Assembly (NCBI RefSeq): GCF_003313335.1
Contig: NZ_QMHP01000001.1
Location: 536,101 to 600,100, forward strand
From: Pedobacter zeaxanthinifaciens
Lineage (GTDB): Bacteria; Bacteroidota; Bacteroidia; Sphingobacteriales; Sphingobacteriaceae
Direction of reading: 5' to 3'
DNA length: 64,000 nt
Shown here: piece by piece, positions 8,313-16,981 of the stretch
Layout: every line of letters starts with the position of its first letter
Position numbering within the stretch: position 1 is the first letter of the stretch
The notes under the pieces: generated by a model
Databases searched by the model: none
What the model was told of the DNA's origin: nothing
Seen by the model: the letters and a program-made list of their open reading frames with translations, nothing else
Program-made: the position numbers and the translations under genes

Positions 8313-9212
8313 ATGAACTCTAGCCCGTATATTAAAGGATTTGCTGCCTACTTAAAACTAGAACGTTCATTGGCAGATAATAGCATTGCAGCTTACCTTA
8401 GAGATGTGGAGAAGCTTTTCCAGTATCTAAGTTGTATGGGAGAAGAGTTATCGATACAGCAAATTAAATTAAAAAACTTAAGAGATTTTTTAGTTTGGCT
8501 GAATGACTTAGGCGCCGAAGCAAGTACGCAAGCAAGGGTTGTTTCAGGCATTAAATCCTTTTTTTGGTATTTAACAGAGGAAGAATTAATTAGCGTTAAC
8601 CCGGCAGAATTGTTAGAAACACCAAAGAAGACCAGAAAATTACCGGATACTTTAAACGTTCATGAAATTAATTTATTAGTAGCAGCAATTGATGCCTCCA
8701 AACCGGAAGGAATGCGTAACAAAGCTATTATTGAAACACTGTATAGTTGTGGCTTACGAGTAAGCGAACTTACTGAGCTTAAAATTTCCAATCTGTTTGA
8801 AGAAACCGAATTTATCAAAATTGTTGGGAAAGGTAACAAAGAACGAATTGTACCCATTGGTGCTACCGCCTTAAAATTTATTAAAATTTACATAGATGAA
8901 GTGCGAGTACACCAAAACATTAAAAAAGGAAACGAAGATTTTATTTTCCTAAATCGTTTTGGAGCCAAGCTGTCCCGTATCGCTATCTTTAATCTCATCA
9001 AGTCTCTTGCAGTAGCGGCTGGGATAGATAAAATAATTAGTCCGCATACATTAAGACACTCCTTTGCCACTCATTTAATAGAAGGCGGTGCCGATTTACG
9101 AGCCATCCAAGAAATGCTTGGACATGCCAGTATAACAACTACCGAAATTTATATGCACCTAGACCGCGATTATCTTAAAACGGTAATTACGCAGTTTCAT
9201 CCTAGGGCATAA
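8313..9212 (+). CDS. Tyrosine recombinase XerC/XerD
   Basis: A 299-residue site-specific recombinase with the N-terminal SAM-like core-binding domain (residues ~1-95) and the catalytic domain (~110-295). All six catalytic residues are visible: Arg149 (SCGLRVSEL), Lys173 (VGKGNKER), His245 and Arg248 (HTLRHS), His271 (LGHAS) and the nucleophile Tyr280 (EIYMH). Length and the IQEMLGHASITTTEIY signature fit a housekeeping Xer enzyme that resolves chromosome dimers at dif with FtsK, rather than a phage integrase. XerC and XerD cannot be separated with confidence, though the sequence looks closest to XerD. No mobile element surrounds it. Confidence 0.92.
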   Translation: MNSSPYIKGFAAYLKLERSLADNSIAAYLRDVEKLFQYLSCMGEELSIQQIKLKNLRDFLVWLNDLGAEASTQARVVSGIKSFFWYLTEEELISVNPAELLETPKKTRKLPDTLNVHEINLLVAAIDASKPEGMRNKAIIETLYSCGLRVSELTELKISNLFEETEFIKIVGKGNKERIVPIGATALKFIKIYIDEVRVHQNIKKGNEDFIFLNRFGAKLSRIAIFNLIKSLAVAAGIDKIISPHTLRHSFATHLIEGGADLRAIQEMLGHASITTTEIYMHLDRDYLKTVITQFHPRA

Positions 9213-9215
9213 AAA

Positions 9216-9243
9216 AACCGCAGATGAATTAACATCTGCGGTT
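9216..9243. terminator. Bidirectional intrinsic terminator
   Basis: AACCGCAGATG (9216-9226) pairs perfectly with CATCTGCGGTT (9233-9243), loop AATTAA. Seven A residues at 9211-9217 give a U-run for the minus strand. It serves the converging recombinase and OmpA-like genes. Confidence 0.85.
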
Positions 9244-9285
9244 ATAAACTTTTTAAAGGCTATTTCCGTAAAACGGATTTGTCAA

Positions 9286-10149
9286 TTAATTGCTAGGCTT
9301 TTCAGCTGATTTACCTATCAAATCCATAAATTGATCCAATTTAGGGGTAATGATAATCTGCGTACGACGGTTTTTTGCTTTACCAGCGGCGGTATCGTTA
9401 GACGCAATTGGATTGTATTCTCCTCTACCTCCAGCTGTCAATCTTTTTGGATCTACGCCATAGTTATTCTGCAATGTTTGCACAACAGATGAGGCTCTTA
9501 GCGCACTTAAATCCCAGTTGTTTCTGATGTTACTCATTTTAATTGGAACGTTATCGGTATTACCTTCAACTAAAACTTCATAATCTTTGTAATCAGTGAT
9601 GATTTTAGCAATTTTCGCCAAAGTCGCCCCTGCTTTATCTGAAATTTCATAACTACCAGATTTGTACAACATATTGTCTGACAGAGAAATATACACCACA
9701 CCTTTAAGCACTTGTACATCTACGTCACTCATCTCTTCCCTACTTAATGATCGTGTTAAATTGTTAGTTAACACCATATTAAGCGAATCACTTTTATTTT
9801 TTGCGGCTATAAGCTCTTTGATGTATTTATTAGAGCTGTTAATTTCATCAACCAGTTTCGAAATATTAACATTACCCTGACTACTTGCGTTTAAGCATTT
9901 ATTCAAAGCATCTTGCAGTTCCTTTGCGTTGGCACGTTCTCTAGCAATTGCCTCGTCCAAACTTGTAATCCTAGTTTTGGCGTTAGATAGCTCAGATTCA
10001 GTACCTATCAATTTTTTATTGAGATCGTTATATTGCTGTTGCACTTCGTTAAAATTACCTTGCAACTCAGCGTATTTCTTTTTGCTAACACCACAACTGG
10101 CAAATAGCACAACACCTAGTATTGCTGATATTGATTTTAAATGTTTCAT
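9286..10149 (-). CDS. OmpA family lipoprotein with coiled coil
   Basis: A 287-residue envelope protein. The lipobox LFASC puts the lipidated cysteine at residue 19. Residues ~25-125 are a long heptad-rich coiled coil, and ~150-280 is an OmpA-like peptidoglycan-binding domain with VEGNTDNVPI, NWDLSALRASSVV and GGRGEYNPIASN ending in NRRTQIII. It probably tethers the outer membrane to peptidoglycan; the coiled coil may span the periplasm or oligomerise. Upstream on the minus strand a TTGG and a TAGATTTT about 20 nt apart are a possible but imperfect promoter. Confidence 0.9.
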   Translation of the reverse strand: MKHLKSISAILGVVLFASCGVSKKKYAELQGNFNEVQQQYNDLNKKLIGTESELSNAKTRITSLDEAIARERANAKELQDALNKCLNASSQGNVNISKLVDEINSSNKYIKELIAAKNKSDSLNMVLTNNLTRSLSREEMSDVDVQVLKGVVYISLSDNMLYKSGSYEISDKAGATLAKIAKIITDYKDYEVLVEGNTDNVPIKMSNIRNNWDLSALRASSVVQTLQNNYGVDPKRLTAGGRGEYNPIASNDTAAGKAKNRRTQIIITPKLDQFMDLIGKSAEKPSN

Positions 10150-10254
10150 GACAATTAATTTAATTGGTTAAAAATCTAAATATCAACAATGCTAAAGCCA
10201 AAAAAGTTTTGGGATAGGTTCGTTAGTATATTTATAGCAAGGGTTTATATCGAA

Positions 10255-11133
10255 TTAAATAGGCTTTTGGGCGCTAATCATACGGTCTTTACCCTGCATA
10301 TCTAATTTTAGTCGGATAGCCTCGAAACCCTTATCATGCAGCATTTTCACAGTTTCTTTCCCTAAAGCAGCATTAATTTCGAAGTACAACGTCCCTCCAG
10401 GTTTCAGATGCTTATTGGCAAAATCAGCAATTGCCTCGTAAAAAATCAGCGGTCGATCATTGGCAACAAATAGGGCCGTGTGTGGTTCATTTGCCAACAC
10501 ATTTTGATGCATTGCAGTTTTTTCCTCTTCCATAATATAGGGCGGATTACTTACAATTACATCTAGGTTGAGCATCTTAGCTTCTATCTGGGAATTCAAG
10601 ATATCATCTTCAATAAAAACGACGGGAACTTCATTTAACAACGCATTTTGTTTGGCTGTTGTTAAAGCTGCAGTTGAAATATCAATTGCGGAAACTTGGG
10701 CTTTTGGTAAGTGCTTTTTCAATACTATCGCGATACAACCACTTCCTGTTCCAATATCTAATAAACTGATATTTAACTTACTATAATCTTCATCTGAAGT
10801 TTTACGACAAGTGGTCAATATCCATTCAACAAGCTCCTCAGTTTCAGGACGTGGAATTAAAACTGATGGATTAACGTTAAATTTCAGACCGTAAAATTCT
10901 GCATATCCCAAAATGTATTGTATGGGTTTACCTAGAACCAGTTCATTTAAGATATTATTGAGTCGCAATAAAGCAGTGTCGGGAACAATTTGTTGTTTAT
11001 TTAGCAAATAATCACTTCTATTATAGCCAAGTGTATCCTTTACAGCCATTAAAAATAGCGACTGTACTTCTTCCTCATCGTAGAGAAGGTTTAATTTATC
11101 TTGATATAATTGAACTAGCTCGATGAATTGCAT
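10255..11133 (-). CDS. prmC: Peptide chain release factor N5-glutamine methyltransferase
   Basis: PrmC methylates the glutamine of the GGQ motif of release factors RF1 and RF2. It has the N-terminal helical release-factor-binding domain (residues ~1-85), the SAM-binding motif LLDIGTGSGCIAI at ~125-137 and the catalytic NPPY at 196-199 within VSNPPYIMEEE, as expected for N5-glutamine methyltransferases. IPRPETEELVEW just before the SAM motif is also typical. Length (292) is normal. It is divergent from ribD. Downstream on the same strand lies the OmpA-like gene after 105 bp. Confidence 0.94.
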   Translation of the reverse strand: MQFIELVQLYQDKLNLLYDEEEVQSLFLMAVKDTLGYNRSDYLLNKQQIVPDTALLRLNNILNELVLGKPIQYILGYAEFYGLKFNVNPSVLIPRPETEELVEWILTTCRKTSDEDYSKLNISLLDIGTGSGCIAIVLKKHLPKAQVSAIDISTAALTTAKQNALLNEVPVVFIEDDILNSQIEAKMLNLDVIVSNPPYIMEEEKTAMHQNVLANEPHTALFVANDRPLIFYEAIADFANKHLKPGGTLYFEINAALGKETVKMLHDKGFEAIRLKLDMQGKDRMISAQKPI

Positions 11134-11233
11134 GGGATTAAAAACTTTGTTGATGGGATCAAAACAAAGTTTAAATGTACAAAAATGTGACTAATGCTTC
11201 AAATTTGGCATCGGCGAATGCCAAAATAAAAGT

Positions 11234-11241
11234 TATTTTTG
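11234..11241 (+). promoter_or_regulatory. -7 promoter element directly before ribD
   Basis: TATTTTTG matches TAnnTTTG and ends 5 nt before the preferred ribD ATG at 11247. If used, the transcript would have almost no leader. A longer frame starting at 11175 would instead place this box inside the coding region. Confidence 0.4.
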
Positions 11242-11246
11242 TGCTG

Positions 11247-12299
11247 ATGAATGACGAATTTTACATGCGCCGCTGTTTGGAACTTGCTCTAAAAGGCAAA
11301 GGAAATGTTAGCCCAAATCCGCTGGTTGGTTGTGTGATAGTTCATGACAATCAAATTATTGGTGAAGGTTATCATCAGAAATTTGGTCAGGCACATGCCG
11401 AAGTAAATGCAATTAATGATGTATTGCAGCAACATGGTGATTATGCTGCTGAACTTTTATCGAATGCTACCGCCTATGTTTCTTTAGAGCCATGTGCCCA
11501 TTTTGGAAAAACACCACCATGCGCTGATTTGTTAGTGAAACATCAGTTAAAAAAGGTGGTAATTGGCAATACAGATCCATTTGATAGTGTGAATGGCAAA
11601 GGCATTGAGAAACTAAAAAATGCAGGTATATTAGTGGTATCGGGGGTACTTGATGATGAGTGCAGGGAGATCAACCGTAGGTTTTTTACTAGAATTACCC
11701 AGCAGCGCCCCTATCTTATTTTAAAATGGGCACAAACTTCAGATGGATTTTTCGCCCCTTTAGATCAAACGCAGCGTTGGATTTCAGGCTCCGAAGCCAA
11801 AGTACTTAGCCATCAATGGCGTAGCGAAGAAGATGCCATTTTAGTAGGTAAGAATACGGTGTTAGCCGATAATCCACAGCTGAACACTCGTGAAGTGCAA
11901 GGTAAAAATCCAATACGCATAGTGGTTGACAAGTCTTTATCAATTCCGGAAGATTACCATATTTTTAATGGGGATGCCAAAACTATCATTTTCAACGAAG
12001 TAAAAACGGAAGTAGTTAACAACATTCACTATGTGCAGATGGAAGACATGCACTTCTATTTACCTCAGAAAATAGCTTACCAACTTTACCTGATGGACAT
12101 CCAATCGGTAATCATAGAGGGCGGGGCCAATTTGCTTCAGCAATTTATTAAAGATGGACTTTGGGACGAAGCCCGCATCTTTACCGCTAATGTGAATTGG
12201 GAAAATGGGATTAAAGCGCCACAAATTAATGGAGAATTAATGGATGAAATTTCAGTTGGAAATGATAAATTGCAGGTTTTAAAGCAAATTAAGTTATGA
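11247..12299 (+). CDS. ribD: Bifunctional riboflavin deaminase/reductase RibD
   Basis: RibD deaminates the pyrimidine formed from GTP and then reduces its ribosyl side chain, two steps of riboflavin synthesis. The N-terminal deaminase has the zinc site HAE (~residues 50-52) and PCAHFGKTPPC (~82-92). The C-terminal reductase domain begins near RPYLILKWAQTSDG and includes VDKSLSIP and IIEGGANLLQQF. The frame opens at an ATG at 11175, but family members start at MNDEFYMRRCLELA, so ATG 11247 is chosen (350 residues). Its stop overlaps the next gene's ATG (ATGA), a sign of translational coupling. Confidence 0.93.
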   Translation: MNDEFYMRRCLELALKGKGNVSPNPLVGCVIVHDNQIIGEGYHQKFGQAHAEVNAINDVLQQHGDYAAELLSNATAYVSLEPCAHFGKTPPCADLLVKHQLKKVVIGNTDPFDSVNGKGIEKLKNAGILVVSGVLDDECREINRRFFTRITQQRPYLILKWAQTSDGFFAPLDQTQRWISGSEAKVLSHQWRSEEDAILVGKNTVLADNPQLNTREVQGKNPIRIVVDKSLSIPEDYHIFNGDAKTIIFNEVKTEVVNNIHYVQMEDMHFYLPQKIAYQLYLMDIQSVIIEGGANLLQQFIKDGLWDEARIFTANVNWENGIKAPQINGELMDEISVGNDKLQVLKQIKL

Positions 12300-13162
12300 T
12301 TTATTTAGTGTTGAGCGTTATTTGCAGTGTAACCGTAGGCGTACTTTTAAAACTTGCTAAACGCTATCAAATCAATATCACCCAAGCCGTTACGTGGAAT
12401 TACTTATTTGCAATTTTATTAAGTTTAATTTGTTTTAAACCTAATTTAAGTGGAATTAGCTTGAGTTCCCTTACGCCTACCTATTACATCCTTGGATTAT
12501 TGTTACCTACCTTATTCCTTGCTTTGGGATTATCTGTTAGGAAAGCAGGACTAGCCAGAACTGATATTGCCCAGCGTCTATCCTTATTTATCTCGCTCAG
12601 CGCTGCATATTTTTTGTTTAAAGAAAGTTTTGACAGGTATAAAGAAGTAGCGGTAGTATTTGGATTTTTGGCAATTATCTTCACCATGTACCGCAAAGGC
12701 GATAGAATGACGAGCAAAAAAAGTTGGCTATATCTTTTACTGGTGTTTCTAGGTTTTGGCGCTGTTGATATCCTTTTCAAAATGGTAAGCCAAATTACCG
12801 AAGTACCTTACACCACCTCGCTATTCATTATCTATACCATTGCTTTTTTACTTTCCATTTTATACCTCTTATATCTTGTAGTTCAAAAGAAAACAAAACT
12901 TCAACTGGTTAATTTCTTTTGCGGTTGTATTTTAGGAATCTTTAATTTCGGCAACATTTTATTCTATTTGGAAGCGCATCGTTCGATGTCTAACAACCCC
13001 TCAACTGTATTTGCGGCAATGAATATGGGTGTAATTGTAGCGGGAAGCTTAATAGGGATATTCATTTTTAGGGAAAAACTAAGCAACTGGAATTATGTGG
13101 GTTTGGCTCTAGCTATCGCTTCTATCGTTTTAATTACCTTATCCAAATTGTATGCTGTTTAA
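12296..13162 (+). CDS. EamA/DMT family transporter
   Basis: A 288-residue inner-membrane protein with about ten hydrophobic helices arranged as two five-helix repeats, typical of the drug/metabolite transporter superfamily. Helix 1 starts at residue 2 (YLVLSVICSVTVGVLLKLA) and the last ends at the C-terminus (LALAIASIVLITLSKL). FIFREKLSNWNYVG before the last helix is the usual EamA loop. It overlaps ribD by 4 bp and the next gene by 11 bp, so it sits in a tight operon. Substrate unknown; because it is coupled to ribD, flavin or precursor transport is a possibility, not a conclusion. Confidence 0.82.
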   Translation: MIYLVLSVICSVTVGVLLKLAKRYQINITQAVTWNYLFAILLSLICFKPNLSGISLSSLTPTYYILGLLLPTLFLALGLSVRKAGLARTDIAQRLSLFISLSAAYFLFKESFDRYKEVAVVFGFLAIIFTMYRKGDRMTSKKSWLYLLLVFLGFGAVDILFKMVSQITEVPYTTSLFIIYTIAFLLSILYLLYLVVQKKTKLQLVNFFCGCILGIFNFGNILFYLEAHRSMSNNPSTVFAAMNMGVIVAGSLIGIFIFREKLSNWNYVGLALAIASIVLITLSKLYAV

Positions 13163-13766
13163 TGATACCTACCAAACCATCCGTGAAGCTACCGAAGGAA
13201 TTTTTAGGGATAAAGGTAGCAAGTTTATAGCATACGCCTACCCCATCAAAACTGAAAACGAGATCAAAGAAATTATTGCGGTACTTAGAAATGAGCACGC
13301 CAAAGCCAGACATTTTTGCTGGGCGATGCGTTTAACGCCCGACCGAAATGTACATCGTTTTAATGATGATGGAGAGCCTTCGGGAACTGCGGGAAGACCC
13401 ATTTTAAATGCACTTTTATCAGCAGATGTTACTAACATTTTGGTAGTGGTGGCGAGGTATTTTGGAGGGACATTACTAGGTGTACCAGGTTTGATTAATG
13501 CATACAAATCAGCCACGCAAGAAGCGCTCAGTGCAGCAAACATTGTTCAGAAAACGGTTAACGATGTGTAGGAAGTTAACTTCGATTACCTGGCTATGAA
13601 TGATGTAATGAAAATCATTAAGGAAGAACAACTGAATGTATTAAGTCAGGATTTTGATACGAAATGCCAGATAACTTTTGAAGTTAGGAAATCAAATTTA
13701 AACCAAGTTTTGAACAAATTAGACAAGGTAGAAGGTTTGAAAACCGTATATTTAGGGACAGTTTAG
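13152..13766 (+). pseudogene. IMPACT/YigZ family protein, interrupted by an in-frame TAG
   Basis: The reading frame encodes an IMPACT (YigZ) family protein. Codons 1-139 hold the UPF0029 domain with FRDKGSKFIAYAYPI, KARHFCWAMRL, FNDDGEPSGTAGRPI and VVARYFGGTLLGVPGL. A TAG at 13569-13571 then ends the frame, but the same frame continues without change for 64 more codons (VNFDYLAMNDVMKIIKEEQ, CQITFEVRKSNLNQVLNKL, VYLGTV) to a TAG at 13764. This tail is the normal C-terminal DUF1949-like domain of the family. One base change from a Tyr codon (TAT/TAC) would restore a full 204-residue protein. It may be a true recent pseudogene, a separately functioning N-domain, or a sequencing error. The start overlaps the DMT gene by 11 bp. 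Confidence 0.85.
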
Positions 13767-13860
13767 TTAGGGATTAGGTGTTAGGAATTAGTGAATAGGT
13801 GTTAGTGGTTAGTAGGTTAAAGGCGCTATTCTACAACCAACCAATTAAACAAATAGCAAT
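13767..13860 (+). repeat. Degenerate TTAGG/GTTAG short-unit repeat
   Basis: From about 13762 to 13816 the sequence is built of varied copies of TTAGGGAT, TTAGGTG, TTAGGAA, TTAGTGA, ATAGGTG and TTAGTGG. The following ~45 bp (CAACCAACCAATTAAACAAATAG) is pyrimidine/A-rich and partly complementary in style. The same word family recurs at 36619-36840. A GTG-initiated extension of the next gene runs through it and is considered spurious. Confidence 0.6.
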
Positions 13861-13882
13861 TAACAAATCAAGTATTGTACTA

Positions 13883-14755
13883 ATGAACCAATCAGCAAAG
13901 TTATCAGAAGCGGATTTAATCATCAACCAAGACGGAAGTATTTACCATTTGAATTTACTTCCTGAAGACATTGCCGATACAGTGATTACTGTTGGAGATT
14001 TAGACAGGGTTCCAGAAGTAAGCAAGCATTTTGACCGTATCGAACTAAAGAAAGGAAAACGTGAGTTTATTACGCATACAGGCTACATTGGAAGTAAGCG
14101 ACTTACGGTAATTTCTACAGGAATTGGCACGGATAACATCGATATTGTTTTAAATGAATTGGATGCTTTGGTAAATATCGATTTTGATTCTAGAACAGTT
14201 AAGCCGCAGTTGAAATCGCTAAATTTGATTAGAATTGGCACTTCGGGCGCTATACAACCTGACCTACCAATGGGAACTATCTTGGCATCATCTCACGGCT
14301 TAGGTTTCGATGCACTGATGCATTACTACGAACAGCAACTACGTGAAGAAGAGCAGTCACTGCTCAAAGATATCCATACACATTTTGGCAATATGGATGG
14401 CATTAAACCTTACCTCAATGTAGCTGATAAAAGTTTGCTTGAGCAATTTGCTCACGATATGCCAACTGGGATTACTGCAACAGCGCCGGGTTTTTATGCT
14501 CCTCAGGGTAGAAAAGTTAGGGCAAAGGGTACAATAAGTGATTTTATTGGGAAATTAAACTCATTCGCCAGTAAAAACCAACGCATTACCAACCTAGAAA
14601 TGGAAACTGCTGGGATTTATGCTTTGGCCAACACACTTGGCCATAAAGCACTATCAATCAATGCGATTTTAGCTAGCAGAGTGAAGTTTGAGTTTAGCAC
14701 CAATCCAAATGCGATTGTAGAAAAGGCCATCACAACGATATTAGAGAGAATTTAA
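13883..14755 (+). CDS. Nucleoside phosphorylase (uridine phosphorylase-like)
   Basis: A 290-residue enzyme of the PNP/UDP phosphorylase family, which cleaves nucleosides with phosphate to free base and (deoxy)ribose-1-phosphate for salvage. Visible motifs are VITVGDLDRVPEVSKHFD (phosphate-binding region), VISTGIGTDNIDIVLNEL, IRIGTSGAIQPDLPMGT and the substrate-binding NLEMETAGIYALA near residue 240. The ATG at 13883 is chosen; the longer frame starts at a GTG inside repeat DNA. Bacteroidota members are usually annotated as uridine phosphorylase or general nucleoside phosphorylase; the base preference is not certain. A GtrA-like gene follows 7 bp downstream. Confidence 0.9.
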   Translation: MNQSAKLSEADLIINQDGSIYHLNLLPEDIADTVITVGDLDRVPEVSKHFDRIELKKGKREFITHTGYIGSKRLTVISTGIGTDNIDIVLNELDALVNIDFDSRTVKPQLKSLNLIRIGTSGAIQPDLPMGTILASSHGLGFDALMHYYEQQLREEEQSLLKDIHTHFGNMDGIKPYLNVADKSLLEQFAHDMPTGITATAPGFYAPQGRKVRAKGTISDFIGKLNSFASKNQRITNLEMETAGIYALANTLGHKALSINAILASRVKFEFSTNPNAIVEKAITTILERI

Positions 14756-14762
14756 CTGACAG

Positions 14763-15275
14763 ATGAATTTCGCCAAAGGTTTACGAGCCATATTGCTTCC
14801 TGTAATCGATTTTTTTTATCCTCCATTTAGAAAGATATTTGATTTACAAACATTTAGATATTTAGCTTGTGGCGGTGGAAATGCTGCATTAAACCTATTA
14901 ACTTTTTACCTAGCGTACAATTTCATTTTTCAACAAGAAGTTGTTTACTTGATGTCCTATCCTGTAAGCAGATATATTGCCGCTTACTTACTTGCGCTAT
15001 CAATCAGTTTCCCCATAGGATTTACACTTAATAAGTTCGTTGTATTTCAGCAGTCTAATTTACAAAGCCATGTACAGCTCTTTAGGTATGCGTTTGTAAC
15101 CGTAAGTAGCATTTTATTTGATTACCTGCTGCTACACTTTCTTGTTGGCTATTTAGGGTTTTGGGCAACACCGTCACAAGCCTTAATTATTGTTTTTCTA
15201 TCCTTGTATGCTTATTTCTGCCAAACGTATTTCACATTTAAAACGGTAAAGTCGCCAGCCGAAAAGGAAAGTTAA
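14763..15275 (+). CDS. GtrA-like membrane protein
   Basis: A 170-residue protein with four predicted membrane helices and a GtrA-like core (FDLQTFRYLACGGGNAALN before helix 1; FPIGFTLNKFVVFQ between helices 2 and 3; TYFTFK at the end). GtrA-like proteins are thought to flip polyprenyl-linked sugars across the inner membrane, or to assist GtrB-type glycosyltransferases in doing so. It lies 7 bp after the nucleoside phosphorylase and converges with a gene block encoding a GtrB-like GT2 enzyme, overlapping it by 4 bp. That neighbourhood supports a role in glycan modification. Confidence 0.85.
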   Translation: MNFAKGLRAILLPVIDFFYPPFRKIFDLQTFRYLACGGGNAALNLLTFYLAYNFIFQQEVVYLMSYPVSRYIAAYLLALSISFPIGFTLNKFVVFQQSNLQSHVQLFRYAFVTVSSILFDYLLLHFLVGYLGFWATPSQALIIVFLSLYAYFCQTYFTFKTVKSPAEKES

Positions 15276-16048
15276 TCAACACTTTCTAAAAACGATGCAA
15301 TAGTTGATGTTGGATAGTGATTGCGATTGATCCAAGCCATCAGCTGATCCAAGCGGTCTTTCATCTTTAATCCGGTATTCCTACTTACATAGCCTGGGAA
15401 GCCAAAGCGCTGTTTGTCGTTTAAATCATAAAACTCCCAAGGATGGAAGTAAATGTTGACGTAGCCATCTTTGCGGTAAGCCTTATTGAAGATGTGTTTG
15501 TAGTACCATAACGGGAAATTATGAAAAGAAAGCCAAAAAAGCGGAATACGGAAAATTGGCGTAACAGAAGCTGGCAACTGCATTACGCCTCCTAATTTGT
15601 AGTAAGTACGTGAGATATGCAAGTTGTTGTACCTTCCGGGCAGTAAAGTTGGATTGATGGAACTGTTGTAAGTATATCCGGCTTTTTCAATTTCTTCATC
15701 ACTAACTGGCGCCATTCTGGGCATTCTAAAGCCAGTTACCTGCAGGCCCGAAAGTTCTTCCAACTTCTCCTTCGACTTGCGAAGATCTGCATCCTCAAAT
15801 TTCGAATGGTAATAAGTATGCGAAGCCAACTCATGTCCATCGGTTTTTATCCTAGCGATGATTTCAGGCGCATTAATGGCAAAAGTTGCAGTCGAAAAAA
15901 ACGTAGCCTTAAATTGATGTTTCTTTAGTAAATCCAAAATGACATGGCAACCACCTACAGATATACTCATCTGATCTTCAAAAGAGATCTCCTTACCATA
16001 TTCAAATGGCATATCAAATTCTTCAATATCAAAACTTAACAATACCAT
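15272..16048 (-). CDS. Polysaccharide deacetylase family protein
   Basis: A 258-residue NodB-homology (CE4-type) protein. The catalytic Asp is in LSFDIEEFD (Asp7), and the two metal-binding histidines are His77 and His81 in ELASHTYYH, with FRMPRMAP following as the third motif (more often RxPxG/Y) and NIYFHPWEF as the fifth. There is no signal peptide, so it acts in the cytoplasm or on a membrane-bound intermediate. This form with FDIEEFD is common for deacetylases in exopolysaccharide or lipid-linked sugar clusters. It follows the GT2 gene by 3 bp in the same operon. Confidence 0.88.
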   Translation of the reverse strand: MVLLSFDIEEFDMPFEYGKEISFEDQMSISVGGCHVILDLLKKHQFKATFFSTATFAINAPEIIARIKTDGHELASHTYYHSKFEDADLRKSKEKLEELSGLQVTGFRMPRMAPVSDEEIEKAGYTYNSSINPTLLPGRYNNLHISRTYYKLGGVMQLPASVTPIFRIPLFWLSFHNFPLWYYKHIFNKAYRKDGYVNIYFHPWEFYDLNDKQRFGFPGYVSRNTGLKMKDRLDQLMAWINRNHYPTSTIASFLESVD

Positions 16049-16051
16049 GGC

Positions 16052-16981
16052 TTATTTAATATTTGTTGACCTGATGATATACGTAGGACGATTTTTGCCT
16101 TGCATGAACATTTTACCGATATAAATACCAATAATGCCCAAAATTACCAATTGTAACCCACCAAAAAATGCCACAGTAACAATAAGCGACGCCCAGCCAT
16201 TAACGTGTTTAGCGAAAAAGTAGGCATAAAAAACATACGGAACGTAAAGCAGCGATAAACAAGAGATGAAAAAGCCAAGATAAACGGCCATGTGTAATGG
16301 TTTTACGCTAAGCGAAGTTACGCCTTGAACGGCAAGCTTCTGCATTTTTCTCAAATTGTACTTACTAGCACCAGCATAGCGTTTGTTAGGCATGTAATCA
16401 ATAGCGTATTGCCTGAATCCCAGCCATTTGATCATTCCCCTAATAAACAGATCGTTTTCCTTGAAATTTCTAAATACCTCCACCACTTTTGCATCCATCA
16501 ACCTAAAATCAGCAGTGCCAGCTTCTATTTCAGTTTCTGAAAGCGCATTCAGTAGCTTGTAAAAATACCTAGAAGTTTTGCGTTTAGCTAAAGGTAAATT
16601 GGGATCTTCTTCACGTCGTGTATAAACCACGTCGTATCCCTCCTCCCATTTATTAAGCATTTCAGCGAAAAGTTCAGGTGGATGTTGCAGGTCAGCATCT
16701 AACGAAATTACGCAATCACCATGAGCGTGGTCAAGTCCGGCTTTTAATGCAGATTGATGCCCAAAATTCCTCGAAAGCTCAATAAAAAACACTCTCGGAT
16801 CATTTGCCGCCAATTGCTGCACCACACTCAATGTATTATCTCTACAACCATCGTCAACAATAATTATCTCATAGTCGTAAGAAAGCCCTGCCAACACTTG
16901 CTCAATACGTGTAGCAATAACAACGATATTTTCTTCTTCGTTATGAGCCGGGATAACTATAGAAACTAGCTTATTCTGCAT
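16052..16981 (-). CDS. GT2 polyprenyl-phosphate glycosyltransferase (GtrB/DPM-like)
   Basis: A 309-residue enzyme with a cytoplasmic GT-A domain (VSIVIPAHNEEENI, VDDGCRDNTL, the metal-binding SLDADLQHPPEL) and two C-terminal membrane helices (~residues 235-260 and 270-295). This is the GtrB/YfdH and ArnC-like form that puts a sugar from a nucleotide donor on undecaprenyl phosphate. GtrA-like flippases pair with such enzymes, and one is encoded just beyond the deacetylase on the other strand. The start ATG overlaps the end of the GT87-like gene by 11 bp, so the three genes form one operon. The sugar moved cannot be predicted. Confidence 0.9.
   Translation of the reverse strand: MQNKLVSIVIPAHNEEENIVVIATRIEQVLAGLSYDYEIIIVDDGCRDNTLSVVQQLAANDPRVFFIELSRNFGHQSALKAGLDHAHGDCVISLDADLQHPPELFAEMLNKWEEGYDVVYTRREEDPNLPLAKRKTSRYFYKLLNALSETEIEAGTADFRLMDAKVVEVFRNFKENDLFIRGMIKWLGFRQYAIDYMPNKRYAGASKYNLRKMQKLAVQGVTSLSVKPLHMAVYLGFFISCLSLLYVPYVFYAYFFAKHVNGWASLIVTVAFFGGLQLVILGIIGIYIGKMFMQGKNRPTYIIRSTNIK

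Noticed and set aside
8313..9212. Integrase of a mobile island
   Set aside because: The protein has housekeeping XerC/D length and motifs, no tRNA or attachment repeat lies near, and the neighbours are core genes.
13799..13882. GTG-started N-terminal extension of the nucleoside phosphorylase
   Set aside because: The 28 added residues are translated from the TTAGG-type repeat; the ATG at 13883 fits the family.
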